Assembly (NCBI GenBank): GCA_964498095.1
Contig: CAZCFY010000018.1
Coordinates: 14,089-78,088, forward strand
Reading direction: 5' to 3'
Origin: SG-bin7 sp964498095
GTDB lineage: Bacteria; Bdellovibrionota; Bdellovibrionia; Bdellovibrionales; SG-bin7
Length of the DNA: 64,000 nt
The position numbers were made by a program, and so were the translations under genes. Shown here one piece after another: positions 15,863-24,599 of this stretch. Under the pieces are notes generated by a model. It was not told the origin of the DNA. It did not search any database and worked only from the letters and a program-made list of their open reading frames with translations. Every line of letters begins with the position of its first letter. The first letter of the stretch is position 1.

Positions 15863-18297
15863 GAGGGGAGTTGTGGTTTTTTGCCGTTGACTCGAATTGG
15901 GCGCTCTGGCGGTAACGAGGCGCCGCCTCCAGCCTGACGGGGATAATCAATGCGTTGATGATGGATACCAATGAGAGTGCGGATAAAGGATTGCTCGATA
16001 ATGGAGAGGTCCTTTAAGCTCAAGTTACACTCTTCAAGCTGACCTTCCATAAATTTTCTTTGAATAATATTTTTCACGATATTTTGCAGGCGCATGGGAG
16101 TAGGTTCGTCTAACGAGCGCGCCGCGGCCTCAATGCTGTCCGCAAGCATAATTAAAGCAGCTTCCTTAAATTGCGGTTTGGGGCCGGGATAGCGGAATTC
16201 ATCCTCGGGAACTGGATCGTCATTTTCCTCTCGCAGTTCAATAGATTTATTAAAAAAGTAGGCGATGAGTGTGGTGCCATGATGTTGTAAAATGCCGTCG
16301 ATAATGGGCCGGCCCAATTTAAAACGCATTCCCAGTTCAACACCGTCTTTAATATGTGCAATCAAGACCGTTTTGCTCATGTAAGGTGAGATTTGGTCAT
16401 GCGGATTGCGGCCGGGTTTTTGATTTTCAATAAAGTAAGCGGAGTGTTCGGTTTTTCCAATGTCGTGGTAATATGCCATCACTTTTGCAAGCAAGGGACT
16501 GGCACCGATTTTTTCGGCGGCGGCTTCAACCATGCTGCCCACAACTAGAGAATGGTGATAGGTACCCGGCGCCTTGACAATCATCTCCTGCAGAAGCGGA
16601 TGGTTAAGGTTGCTTAATTCCATAAGTTTCACATCGGTGGTGTAGCCAAAGAGGTTTTCGAACATGGGTACAAACGCGAGAGCTAAAAAGGCCGAGACGA
16701 CTCCAGAGGTTAAACCCGCCAGCGCAATCCAGCCCACTTCTCCCAACCACTGCTGACCGCTGGACTGAGTAGCCAAAGATAAAATTATGGCCACAATGGC
16801 GTTTACAAGGCCCGTCTTAATTCCAGCCAGATAAATGTCGTTGCGCTTTCCGCACTTAAAAACTCCACGTGCGGCCATGATTCCCGAAATGGCCGAGTAT
16901 ACGAGAATGTGATAGGGACTTGGGACTAAGAAGCTTAATACGACGGACGCAAAGAGCGTAAATAGCCAAACAATTTCCCCATAGGTAATTAAAAGACTGA
17001 CGATCATTGAGCCGATCGAAACAGGGGCGGCGTAAATATAAAAATTCTCCGGCAAGACGGCGCCAAACCGCGAAATCAGCAAATCCGCGACAAACCAAAA
17101 TACTTTACACATTACAATGACAAGTAAAGTGACGGAGCCCATGGTAAATACGTCTTTGGCCTCTAACCGAACTTGATTTACCGTAAATCGCTTGGTGAAC
17201 GAATAGAAGGTTAACAAAAGAGTCAGAAGTAAAAACGCGAGGTTAAGCGCCAGAAAGTCTTTGCGCTGATTGGAGGTTTGATCGCGAATTTTTTCTAATA
17301 CCGACATTTGTAAGGGCTCAACGATGGAGCCTTCAGAAACGACAACTTGATTTTTCTTTATCGAGATAACCACGGGCAAAACCGAACTTCGCGCTTTGAT
17401 TTTGCGCTCTTCGGTCTCAGCTTTATTAAAAATAAGATTTGGGCGCAGTAAGCTATAGCAAAATTGTTTTAACAAAAGCCGGTCACGGTCGGCTAAATTT
17501 TTAAGACCGTGAATAGATTCGAGGACGAAATGATCGCGGTTATTTAAATCTAAAACCACGCTGGTGGGCACGGCAAACTCTTCGGCTCCCCGGTCTTTAT
17601 GGGGCACGCGCATAATTATTTTTTCGTGATCGGGACTGACATACTTTTGTGGTGATTCAGAAATTCTTTGTTCTGATGACCAATGTTCAAGAGTGCGGAT
17701 AAGATTATTTTCAATCTCAATGCCAAATTGCTTTTCGGCGAGCCACTCAAAAATGCGTTGAGGAACGTCAGTCTCTAAAGCTTTCGAAAACTCCTCCCGG
17801 TAGCTTAGATATTCTTTGGAGATTTCGGAAGGACGAAACCCTCTACTGCGGGTAACCACCTCTTGCCGATGGGCGCGCATGGTCTCGAAGGCTTTGTAAA
17901 TCCGATTGGAAAGATCATCAAAAACTTTGGGATCGTAATCAAAAACCGGGGGAACCATAAGTTCCGCTTGCACGCGTTTAGATTCCGTGGCGACATCATC
18001 CACGACATCAATGGAAATCGGGGACTTTATGGAATTGTGGGCAACGGTGCCGATCTGCACGTGATAAGGGACCTCGAAAGAAAAAAAGACCAAATAGGAC
18101 AAACCCAGACACCCGAGGAAAATAAGCGAAATGTAACGGATGCGAAAACGCGTTTCGAGGTGATGGCCTATGCGGCCGATAAAAGTTTTTTCAAACTCAA
18201 AGGTATTTACCCAATCCAAAAATTTAAGCGATGGATCGGTCCAATTTGTGCGTGAAACAGGCGAGGAGTCTTTACCTCGACCTTTGTTCTTATTCAT
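15859..18297 (-). CDS. 7TM-HD family phosphohydrolase (PgpH-like)
   Basis: About 812 residues. A transmembrane helix lies near 55-73, followed by a long extracytoplasmic 7TMR-HDED domain (to about 350), a block of seven hydrophobic segments, and a cytoplasmic HD domain. The latter contains GTYHHS (about 579), YYHDIGK (about 608) and a C-terminal LADSIEAAARS. This is the architecture of PgpH, a c-di-AMP phosphodiesterase. The ATG at 18297 is preceded by GAAGG; a TTG 15 bases upstream is less likely. That the substrate is c-di-AMP is inference by family: no diadenylate cyclase gene is seen here. Confidence 0.9.
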   Translation of the reverse strand: MNKNKGRGKDSSPVSRTNWTDPSLKFLDWVNTFEFEKTFIGRIGHHLETRFRIRYISLIFLGCLGLSYLVFFSFEVPYHVQIGTVAHNSIKSPISIDVVDDVATESKRVQAELMVPPVFDYDPKVFDDLSNRIYKAFETMRAHRQEVVTRSRGFRPSEISKEYLSYREEFSKALETDVPQRIFEWLAEKQFGIEIENNLIRTLEHWSSEQRISESPQKYVSPDHEKIIMRVPHKDRGAEEFAVPTSVVLDLNNRDHFVLESIHGLKNLADRDRLLLKQFCYSLLRPNLIFNKAETEERKIKARSSVLPVVISIKKNQVVVSEGSIVEPLQMSVLEKIRDQTSNQRKDFLALNLAFLLLTLLLTFYSFTKRFTVNQVRLEAKDVFTMGSVTLLVIVMCKVFWFVADLLISRFGAVLPENFYIYAAPVSIGSMIVSLLITYGEIVWLFTLFASVVLSFLVPSPYHILVYSAISGIMAARGVFKCGKRNDIYLAGIKTGLVNAIVAIILSLATQSSGQQWLGEVGWIALAGLTSGVVSAFLALAFVPMFENLFGYTTDVKLMELSNLNHPLLQEMIVKAPGTYHHSLVVGSMVEAAAEKIGASPLLAKVMAYYHDIGKTEHSAYFIENQKPGRNPHDQISPYMSKTVLIAHIKDGVELGMRFKLGRPIIDGILQHHGTTLIAYFFNKSIELREENDDPVPEDEFRYPGPKPQFKEAALIMLADSIEAAARSLDEPTPMRLQNIVKNIIQRKFMEGQLEECNLSLKDLSIIEQSFIRTLIGIHHQRIDYPRQAGGGASLPPERPIRVNGKKPQLPS

Positions 18298-18390
18298 AGG
18301 GTATACCTTCAACTATCTAACGGCATTTACTAGCATTTTTATTAACTTTCCAGTATAGCTTGATAACACATTGCAGTTTAAAGTGAAGGT

Positions 18391-19185
18391 ATGATTAAGC
18401 CGCCCAAGAATCTAGAACAATTTAAGTCCTTAGTCGAGATAGTCGCACATTTGCGCGGGCCTAAGGGCTGCCCATGGGACAAGGAACAAACACCAAAAAC
18501 GCTCACTCCTTTCATCGTCGAAGAAGCCTACGAACTTGTCGATGCTATCGAAGAAGGCTCTGGCGAAGACTGGAAAGAAGAGCTGGGCGATTTGCTCTTG
18601 CAGGTTGTATTACAAGCGCAGATTGCCAGCGAAGACGGCGAATTTACTATTGACGATGTGATCGAAGGGATCGGCGCAAAACTTGTTCGCCGCCACCCCC
18701 ACGTTTTTAGCAACACCAAAGTTAAAGATAGCGAAGAGGTCTTAAAAAACTGGGAACAAATTAAGGCGAAAGAGAAAAAGTCCAAGCCTAAGAAAAGTGA
18801 ACGGTTTACTTTTCCCACACGGCTTCCGGCACTACAGGCATCTGGTAAGATTGGCGAGAAAACAAAAAAATATAATTTTGATTGGCCCAATGCTAAGGCG
18901 GTATTTAATAAAGTGCGCGAAGAGTTTAATGAATTAGAAAACGCCTTAAACTTCTCAAACCGTGATCATCAAATCGAAGAATTGGGCGATTTATTGTTTT
19001 CTCTGGCGCAGCTTTCGCGCCATTTGGAAATGGACCCCGAATCGGCCCTGCGCAAAACCAACCGCAAATTCGAAAAACGCTTTTTTAAATTAAAAAAAAT
19101 GGTGGATCAGCTTGGTAAAGATATGACTAAAATGTCCACCGCCGACCTCGAAGCTCTTTGGAAAAAAGTCAAAAAATCCCGCTAG
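18391..19185 (+). CDS. mazG: Nucleoside triphosphate pyrophosphohydrolase MazG
   Basis: The 264-residue protein has two MazG repeats. The first contains LRGPKGCPWDKEQT (about 21-34), EEAYELVDAIE (45-55) and EELGDLLLQVVLQAQIA; the second has EFNELENAL and ELGDLLFSLAQLSRHL (about 198-213). The paired E-x-x-E and D residues coordinate Mg. MazG hydrolyses non-canonical NTPs to NMP and pyrophosphate and can influence ppGpp. It is divergent from the HD-phosphohydrolase gene and converges on murJ with a 10-base gap. Confidence 0.95.
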   Translation: MIKPPKNLEQFKSLVEIVAHLRGPKGCPWDKEQTPKTLTPFIVEEAYELVDAIEEGSGEDWKEELGDLLLQVVLQAQIASEDGEFTIDDVIEGIGAKLVRRHPHVFSNTKVKDSEEVLKNWEQIKAKEKKSKPKKSERFTFPTRLPALQASGKIGEKTKKYNFDWPNAKAVFNKVREEFNELENALNFSNRDHQIEELGDLLFSLAQLSRHLEMDPESALRKTNRKFEKRFFKLKKMVDQLGKDMTKMSTADLEALWKKVKKSR

Positions 19186-19195
19186 GGGAGGGCCG

Positions 19196-20809
19196 TTAGC
19201 GTTTTAATTTTCTGGCTACAATAGCCGCAAACTTTTTGGTTTCCTCCACTCCTAGAGCCATGGAGGCGGCAAAATAAATTAGACAAGCGACGCCAATGGT
19301 TCCAAATAAATAAAGACAGCGCAGCATAAAGGTTTCTTGCGCAAAATAAAGCGGTTTAGCGAATTCCAAAAAGAAAACCATCACCGTTGAGCCGATGGCA
19401 AACCGCACGACGCCCGAAATTAAATTCCCAAGGTTTAATCGCCCGATATAAATTTGGTGGGCAATAAAAAGAGTAATCATGTTAAACGTGGCGCTGATCA
19501 CCGTCGACCATGGCAGCCCAACTAAACCTAAGCGGGCAATTAATCCCGGAGCAATCATGACATGTAAAACCAAAGAAAGCGCGGCTGAAATTGCCGGTAA
19601 ACGAGTATTTGATACCGCATAAAAACACGGGGCTAAAATGCGCACAGCACTGGCCGTTAAAACCGTTAAAGAATAAACCTGCAAAACATCGGTAGTTGCG
19701 CGCACGTCGTTGGCGCTAAATTCCTTACGCATAAACAAAACTTCCACGATGGGTTGGGAGTAAAAATAAAAGGCCGCCGAACAGGGGACCGCGATAAAGA
19801 AAATAAGCCGCAAGTTTTGCGCCGAAGTCGCCAGCATCTTTTCTTTTTCACCGCGTGCCCAGTATTGGCTTAAAGTGGGCAGCAAAGCCGAGCCAAGACT
19901 TACCGCAAATAAAGAAAGCGGTAGCTCCAAAATACGGTCAGCAAGATATATATAAGTGTGAGTGCCTTGTGGTAAATGGCTCGCAAAATAAACATTCACG
20001 ACTCCAGTTAGCTGCACAATGCTCATGCCAAACATCGACGGTAAAAAGGCCGTAAAAACTTCGCGCATCGGTGCGGAATTAAAAATCATTCTAAAGCGCG
20101 GAAAAAACCCTAAAGAGGCAAGCTGCGGAATCAAAAGCGCCATCTGCAAAACGCCGCCAATAATTACCGCCCAAGACTGATAGTACGCTTGGTCGGCCAT
20201 ATTTCCAGCCGGTATAAAGGTGGCCGCAATTAAGGTTAAATTTAGTAAGCATGGGGCCAGCGCACCTAAAGCGAACCTCTTAAAGCTGTTAAGAATCGCC
20301 ATGAAATAAGCGTAAAGGCTCATCAGGAAAATAAACGGGAACATGATTTGCGCCATTCGCACGGTCATTTCGGTTTTGCCTGCAACCGACGCATAACCGG
20401 CGCCACCAACAAGCGTGCGCATGATGGGGTCCATCCAAACGACAAAGACAAATGTTAGGCCCGTAAGAACTAAAACAAGTAGCGTAAAAAGGCTTGAAAC
20501 TAATTCCTTGGCGGCGGTTTTATCCTCGCCAGATTTATGTAAAAGCCTAATAAAAACAGGGATAAAACTTACTGATAGCGACCCTTCGCCTAAAAGGCGC
20601 CGAAAAAGATTGGGGAGGCGAAATGCCACTGTCCAAGCATCACTTACGTAACGGGGAAAAAGTGCGGCGATCAGCATATCGCGCACTAAACCGAGCACAC
20701 GGCTCAATAAAGTGCCGCCGGCCATGATGGCAGCCCAGAGAATGATTTTAGGGGAGTCTGAGTCTTTAATTTTTGAAGAAGATTCATGGGAGCTTGTCAT
20801 GGGTGTCAC
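19196..20809 (-). CDS. murJ: Lipid II flippase MurJ
   Basis: MurJ moves lipid II across the inner membrane for peptidoglycan synthesis. The 537-residue protein opens with LSRVLGLVRDMLIAALFP and RLPNLFRRLLGEGSLSVSFIPVF, the family signature with its essential Arg residues. About 14 hydrophobic segments follow. The first 22 residues are polar, and the ATG at 20797 inside the frame is a possible alternative start. It is divergent from rpsT. Confidence 0.95.
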   Translation of the reverse strand: MTPMTSSHESSSKIKDSDSPKIILWAAIMAGGTLLSRVLGLVRDMLIAALFPRYVSDAWTVAFRLPNLFRRLLGEGSLSVSFIPVFIRLLHKSGEDKTAAKELVSSLFTLLVLVLTGLTFVFVVWMDPIMRTLVGGAGYASVAGKTEMTVRMAQIMFPFIFLMSLYAYFMAILNSFKRFALGALAPCLLNLTLIAATFIPAGNMADQAYYQSWAVIIGGVLQMALLIPQLASLGFFPRFRMIFNSAPMREVFTAFLPSMFGMSIVQLTGVVNVYFASHLPQGTHTYIYLADRILELPLSLFAVSLGSALLPTLSQYWARGEKEKMLATSAQNLRLIFFIAVPCSAAFYFYSQPIVEVLFMRKEFSANDVRATTDVLQVYSLTVLTASAVRILAPCFYAVSNTRLPAISAALSLVLHVMIAPGLIARLGLVGLPWSTVISATFNMITLFIAHQIYIGRLNLGNLISGVVRFAIGSTVMVFFLEFAKPLYFAQETFMLRCLYLFGTIGVACLIYFAASMALGVEETKKFAAIVARKLKR

Positions 20810-20876
20810 GCTGTGATAGAAGTTTCTGTTTTTATTAATAAATCCCTATAAAAAGGGTACTTCAGGAGGAATTAAA

Positions 20877-21143
20877 TTGGCAACTCATAAGTCAGCTGCA
20901 AAGAGAGCCCGCCAGTCCACACGCCGCCAAGCCGTTAACCAACGCAATACTAGCATGGTTAAAACGTTTGAACGTAAATTGCGTGAAGCTGTCGGCAATA
21001 AAAAAGTCGATGATGCCCAAAAAATCCTACAAGATTATATGAGCAAGATGATGAAAGCCGCTAATAAAGGCGTTTTTCATTACAAAACAGCGTCACGAAA
21101 AATCAGCCGTCTTTCGTCGCTGGTGTCAGGTCTGGGAAAGTAA
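20877..21143 (+). CDS. rpsT: 30S ribosomal protein S20
   Basis: The 88-residue basic protein (ATHKSAAKRARQSTRRQ start) is S20, which binds 16S rRNA early in 30S assembly. It starts at TTG with a strong AGGAGG six to seven bases upstream; a UUG start is also used by rpsT in enterobacteria, where it takes part in autoregulation. The last 41 bases overlap the tail of the converging PilZ gene. Confidence 0.97.
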   Translation: MATHKSAAKRARQSTRRQAVNQRNTSMVKTFERKLREAVGNKKVDDAQKILQDYMSKMMKAANKGVFHYKTASRKISRLSSLVSGLGK

Positions 21144-21507
21144 CCATTCGGTTTTTTTCGGCCTCTAATTCCGCTGGGGTCTTTGCCGCGATAAATGTGC
21201 GCAGAGCCCGGCGGTAATCAAACGACACTTTTAAAAAGAACAATCCAAAAAACTGTTGTTTAGAATCTTTATCGTCTTTTACCCAGCGCACTTGCGCGGG
21301 CACGATAACGTAACCCACTTTTTCCATCCAAAAATTTACTAGAACATTTTGGCCTTGTTTTAGATGGCGGTCGGCGCGCACGAGCATGCCTTCCTCGCCC
21401 ACGTCTATGGAATGCTCCATGGTGTATTTACTGTCGCAAAGAATTCCTACCGCGCGTTCATAAACCCGGCGGGCCATGCGTTTGGCGTTGTCAGTGGTGG
21501 CAGCCAT
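21103..21507 (-). CDS. PilZ domain protein
   Basis: The ATG at 21507 follows a GGGAGAG ribosome site and gives 134 residues; an ORF extension to 21546 lacks a site. The protein carries a PilZ-like beta-barrel pattern (RRVYERAVGILCDS, SIDVGEEGMLVRADRHLKQGQNVLVNFWM, VPAQVRWVKDD, FGLFFLKVS). The canonical RxxxR and D/NxSxxG c-di-GMP motifs are only partly matched (RMARR; DVGEEG), so ligand binding is uncertain. It overlaps rpsT tail to tail. Confidence 0.75.
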   Translation of the reverse strand: MAATTDNAKRMARRVYERAVGILCDSKYTMEHSIDVGEEGMLVRADRHLKQGQNVLVNFWMEKVGYVIVPAQVRWVKDDKDSKQQFFGLFFLKVSFDYRRALRTFIAAKTPAELEAEKNRMVTFPDLTPATKDG

Positions 21508-21587
21508 TAGACTCTCCCGAATATTTATCGGACGCCGGTGACTCAAACTGAAATAATTTGGAATTAACTTAGGTCTAAAAAGTGCAA

Positions 21588-21620
21588 AAAGCGAATTTTG
21601 CTTCCCGCAAGATTCGCTTT
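21588..21620 (-). terminator. Probable rho-independent terminator (minus strand)
   Basis: AAAGCGAATTTTGC (21588-21601) pairs with GCAAGATTCGCTTT (21607-21620) through 14 pairs with one wobble and a 5-base loop. Read on the minus strand the stem ends in a run of T (TTTTT then GCACTTTTT), as expected for a terminator of the lptE-holA transcript. On the plus strand the same stem lies in the leader of a small ORF. Confidence 0.65.
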
Positions 21621-21659
21621 AGGTGATCTCCTGGTTCGTGTTCAACAAGGAGGTCGTCT

Positions 21660-21767
21660 ATGAGAACACACTGTACTCATAAACGGCGATTTTTTGAAGT
21701 TTCTAAAGTATTTCTGATAATTCTTTGGTTAGTCCTGAGAATCATTAGGGAGCTGAAACAGTTTTAA
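21660..21767 (+). CDS. Candidate 35-residue single-helix membrane protein
   Basis: A short ORF with an excellent AAGGAGG site seven bases before its ATG. The product starts MRTHCTHKRRFF, continues with a hydrophobic core (VFLIILWLVLRII) and ends RELKQF. The charge pattern fits a single-pass helix with a basic cytoplasmic N-terminus. It occupies an otherwise empty 350-base gap between the PilZ gene and holA, downstream of a strong hairpin. Not recognised; type I toxin-like or regulatory small protein are possibilities only. Confidence 0.45.
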   Translation: MRTHCTHKRRFFEVSKVFLIILWLVLRIIRELKQF

Positions 21768-21857
21768 TTTCGATGGTGGCTCTGATGTGTTCAAGACCAT
21801 GGTCGGGATTTTAACTTTCGGACTAGCTTCACAAGGACGGTGGATCTTGTGGGGGGC

Positions 21858-22838
21858 CTATGTATTATCCGCGAGAAACTTACCTAGTACCAACTCCGGC
21901 GAAACCGAAGTGGATTTGATTTGTGACTCCGCTACTCGCAAATCTTGCATGGCTTGGCTGAGTTCTTCAACCTTCCAGTCAGCGCTCTGGCGTTGGTAAT
22001 CCTTTAAGAAAAACGGAGGAATTCCAAGTTGTGAGGTGTCGCCGGAAGTCTTTAACTGCAAGAGGATCCGCAAATGGCGGGCAATGATCGTTAAAATACC
22101 TACCACGTTTTGACCTTGAAAAAGTAGCCGGCGCAAGAGCGTAAAAGATTTTCCCTGATCATGATTTCCAATCGCGTTGGCTAATTCAAAAACACTTTCT
22201 TCTTTACTTTGCGCGATCCAATTTTGAACGGCGGCATCGTCAATATGGTTTTGTGCGCCCACGGAGAGTTTTAATTTTCGAATTTCATTATTAAGCGCCA
22301 TCATGTTAGGTCCCACACGGCCAAGTAACAGCAGCGGAACTTGCGCACCCAAGGTGACGCCATTTTCCTTGGCCAAATACTGAATCCATTGGGGAAACTC
22401 GCGCTCATAAGGAGTTTTAAAATTAACACTCACGGCTTTATCACTTAAAGTTTTAAAAAACTTCGCGCGCGGTAGCGCACCTTCAAGCGTAAAAACCAAA
22501 GTTGTTCCTTCATTAGGGTTTTCAATTAATTTTTGGAGCTCGGCAAAGTCTTTGTCTTTAAAACTGCCAGTCTCTTTGAGCAACAGCATTTTTTGCAAAG
22601 AAAAAAATCCCAGGCTCTGTGCCGAATTCATAACCGCATCTAAAGGCCGTTCGGAACCATAAAAAATTTCAAGACTTAAATTTTCCGAGGGTTTCAAATC
22701 TGCAGTCCCAAAAACTTTTTGATGCACGCGTCTTACGGCGTCTTCAATCAAGTAGGTCTCGTCACCATAGAAAAAGTAAGCCGGCGCGACATTATCGTTA
22801 ACAGATTTATAAAACTGCGCCGGTGCCAAAAGTGACAT
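21858..22838 (-). CDS. holA: DNA polymerase III delta subunit HolA
   Basis: The 326-residue protein matches HolA, the clamp-loader wrench subunit: PAYFFYGDETYLIEDAVRRV near the start, LLLKETGSFKD-type strand, a KFFKTLSDKAVSVNFK segment and the C-terminal helical region with RRLLFQGQNVVGILTIIARHLRILLQL. It lies directly downstream of the LptE-like gene, with a one-base overlap, the same order as in enterobacteria. Confidence 0.9.
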   Translation of the reverse strand: MSLLAPAQFYKSVNDNVAPAYFFYGDETYLIEDAVRRVHQKVFGTADLKPSENLSLEIFYGSERPLDAVMNSAQSLGFFSLQKMLLLKETGSFKDKDFAELQKLIENPNEGTTLVFTLEGALPRAKFFKTLSDKAVSVNFKTPYEREFPQWIQYLAKENGVTLGAQVPLLLLGRVGPNMMALNNEIRKLKLSVGAQNHIDDAAVQNWIAQSKEESVFELANAIGNHDQGKSFTLLRRLLFQGQNVVGILTIIARHLRILLQLKTSGDTSQLGIPPFFLKDYQRQSADWKVEELSQAMQDLRVAESQIKSTSVSPELVLGKFLADNT

Positions 22839-23395
22839 TAAAATTGCTCCGTCATGCGGTCCACGGCCTCAACCATCATATCCTGGGCCAATTGGCTAAT
22901 ATGATGGTGGCGCGCGCTGTGATTGTAAAGTGGATTGACCGAATTTACTTCGCGCGAGGCAACTTGCGGCGCTACGTAGGATTTTTCACCCTTTACGACG
23001 CCGGTCCAAATAATTTGATTGTCGGCATTCCGGCGTAAAGTTACTGTCGCCTCTACGAAAATACGATATTCCACGAATAACGAAGCATAAGTCGGCAACT
23101 GTTTTAAAGACTTTAAATCTACCGGAGCGGTTGGGGCAAAAGTGAGATTGTTTACAATACCCTCGATAGTCACTTGCGAACTTAACTTGTCGCTGATTTT
23201 TGCCACGGCTGAACGCTGAATCTCTCGGCCTAAAGAATTCGTAAAATATGTTTCTATACCCGGAAGGCGCGTATGGTTGGTAAATGGCGGTAAAAAAGCC
23301 TGATCATAACCACCCGGTAACTGCTTCTTATCTGAGCTTATATTATAGGCACATGAGGCTAGCGCCCCAGCTAAAATAAGGATGATTTTTATCAT
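22838..23395 (-). CDS. lptE: LptE-like LPS-assembly lipoprotein
   Basis: The 185-residue protein has a lipoprotein signal peptide with lipobox LASC (Cys-15). The mature protein has the LptE layout: a PxF-x-N strand (LPPFTNHTRLPGIETYFTNSLGREI), then TIEGIVNNLTF and a beta-rich middle. LptE plugs LptD in the outer membrane for LPS insertion. Sequence similarity in this family is weak, so the assignment rests on lipobox, topology and position next to holA. Confidence 0.78.
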   Translation of the reverse strand: MIKIILILAGALASCAYNISSDKKQLPGGYDQAFLPPFTNHTRLPGIETYFTNSLGREIQRSAVAKISDKLSSQVTIEGIVNNLTFAPTAPVDLKSLKQLPTYASLFVEYRIFVEATVTLRRNADNQIIWTGVVKGEKSYVAPQVASREVNSVNPLYNHSARHHHISQLAQDMMVEAVDRMTEQF

Positions 23396-23435
23396 GTGCC
23401 CACCTTAATCGGTGAGTTTACCAGAATCAAGTGTT

Positions 23436-24599
23436 ATGACTTTTAACCGCATGAGCGTAAAAACCAAAACACATTTAATGACTCCAGGACCCGTGGCAGT
23501 TCACCCGGAAATTTTAAAAACCATGGCTTTGCCGATGGTTCATCATTTGAGCGCGGACTTTAACAAGACTCTGCAGAACGTTTTGCCGAAATTAAAAAAG
23601 CTTTTCGTTACGGCGCAAAACGTTTTTTTACACATGTCCACGGGATCGGGCGCCATGGAATCCGCAGTGGTAAATACCCTTTCGCCCGGGGAAAATGTTT
23701 TGGTTATCGTTTCAGGAAAATTTGGCGAGCGTTGGGCGGAAATTTGCGAAAGCTATGGTTTAAATACCGAACGCTGGAGTATTCCTTGGGGCGAGTACGC
23801 TGACCCCCAAGAGTTAAAATCAAAGCTACAAAAAAAATCTTATCAGGCGGTATTAACCCAAGCCTGCGAATCAAGTACCGGCGTTTTGCATCCGATCGAA
23901 GATTTTGGAAAAGTTTGTAAAGGCACTGATACGCTATTGATGGTGGACGGAATCTCAAGTGTCGGGGCGGTAAAACTTCCCATGGATGAGTGGCATATTG
24001 ATTGTCTCGTCACAGGATCCCAGAAAGCTTTAATGCTTCCTGCGGGATTGGCGATGATCGCCCTGTCAGAAAAGGCTCTTGCCAAAAGTAAAACGGCAAA
24101 GCTTCCAAAGTATTACTGGGATCTCGTAGCTGAGGCCGCAAATTTAAAAAAGGGCCGCACGCGGTTTAGTTCTTCGGTTTCTTTAATTCGCGCTCTGGAT
24201 ACGTCGCTGGATTTAGTTTTAAAATCAGGTCTTGAAGCCCATTTAAAGGCTGTAGCAAAAAAATCGACGGCGACCTTAAAGGCCGGGGAAGTTTTTGGCC
24301 TCAAAGTATTTGCTAAGCGGCCTAGTCAGAGTTTAACGGCTTTTGTTTTGCCCGACGGTGTTCCTGGCGAAGAGGTAATGAAGGGTTTAGAAAAACAAAA
24401 TATTTATTTGGCCGGCGGTCAGGATCAAATGTTAGGTAAACTCGTGCGCATTGGTCACATGGGTTACATTGAAAACGAAGATGTCATTTACGTTTTAGAA
24501 AAACTTTTTTCTCTTATTCTTGAAAAATCACCAAAGTCCTTTGACGAGAAAAAAATAAGCTTAGCGCTTAAAGAAGCGGAAAAATGTTTAGTGTCTTAA
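23436..24599 (+). CDS. Class V aminotransferase (serine-pyruvate / alanine-glyoxylate type)
   Basis: A PLP enzyme of fold type I, about 387 residues from the ATG at 23436 (GTG at 23412 and ATG at 23451 are alternatives; none has a strong ribosome site). LMTPGPVAVHPEIL, HMSTGSGAMESAV, a DGISSVGAV Asp and the Schiff-base Lys in TGSQKAL (about Lys-197) are in order. The next gene, a 2-hydroxyacid dehydrogenase, overlaps by 16 bases. Together they could form serine from 3-phosphoglycerate with the aminotransferase as SerC substitute (inference); photorespiratory-type glyoxylate transamination is the alternative. Confidence 0.88.
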   Translation: MTFNRMSVKTKTHLMTPGPVAVHPEILKTMALPMVHHLSADFNKTLQNVLPKLKKLFVTAQNVFLHMSTGSGAMESAVVNTLSPGENVLVIVSGKFGERWAEICESYGLNTERWSIPWGEYADPQELKSKLQKKSYQAVLTQACESSTGVLHPIEDFGKVCKGTDTLLMVDGISSVGAVKLPMDEWHIDCLVTGSQKALMLPAGLAMIALSEKALAKSKTAKLPKYYWDLVAEAANLKKGRTRFSSSVSLIRALDTSLDLVLKSGLEAHLKAVAKKSTATLKAGEVFGLKVFAKRPSQSLTAFVLPDGVPGEEVMKGLEKQNIYLAGGQDQMLGKLVRIGHMGYIENEDVIYVLEKLFSLILEKSPKSFDEKKISLALKEAEKCLVS

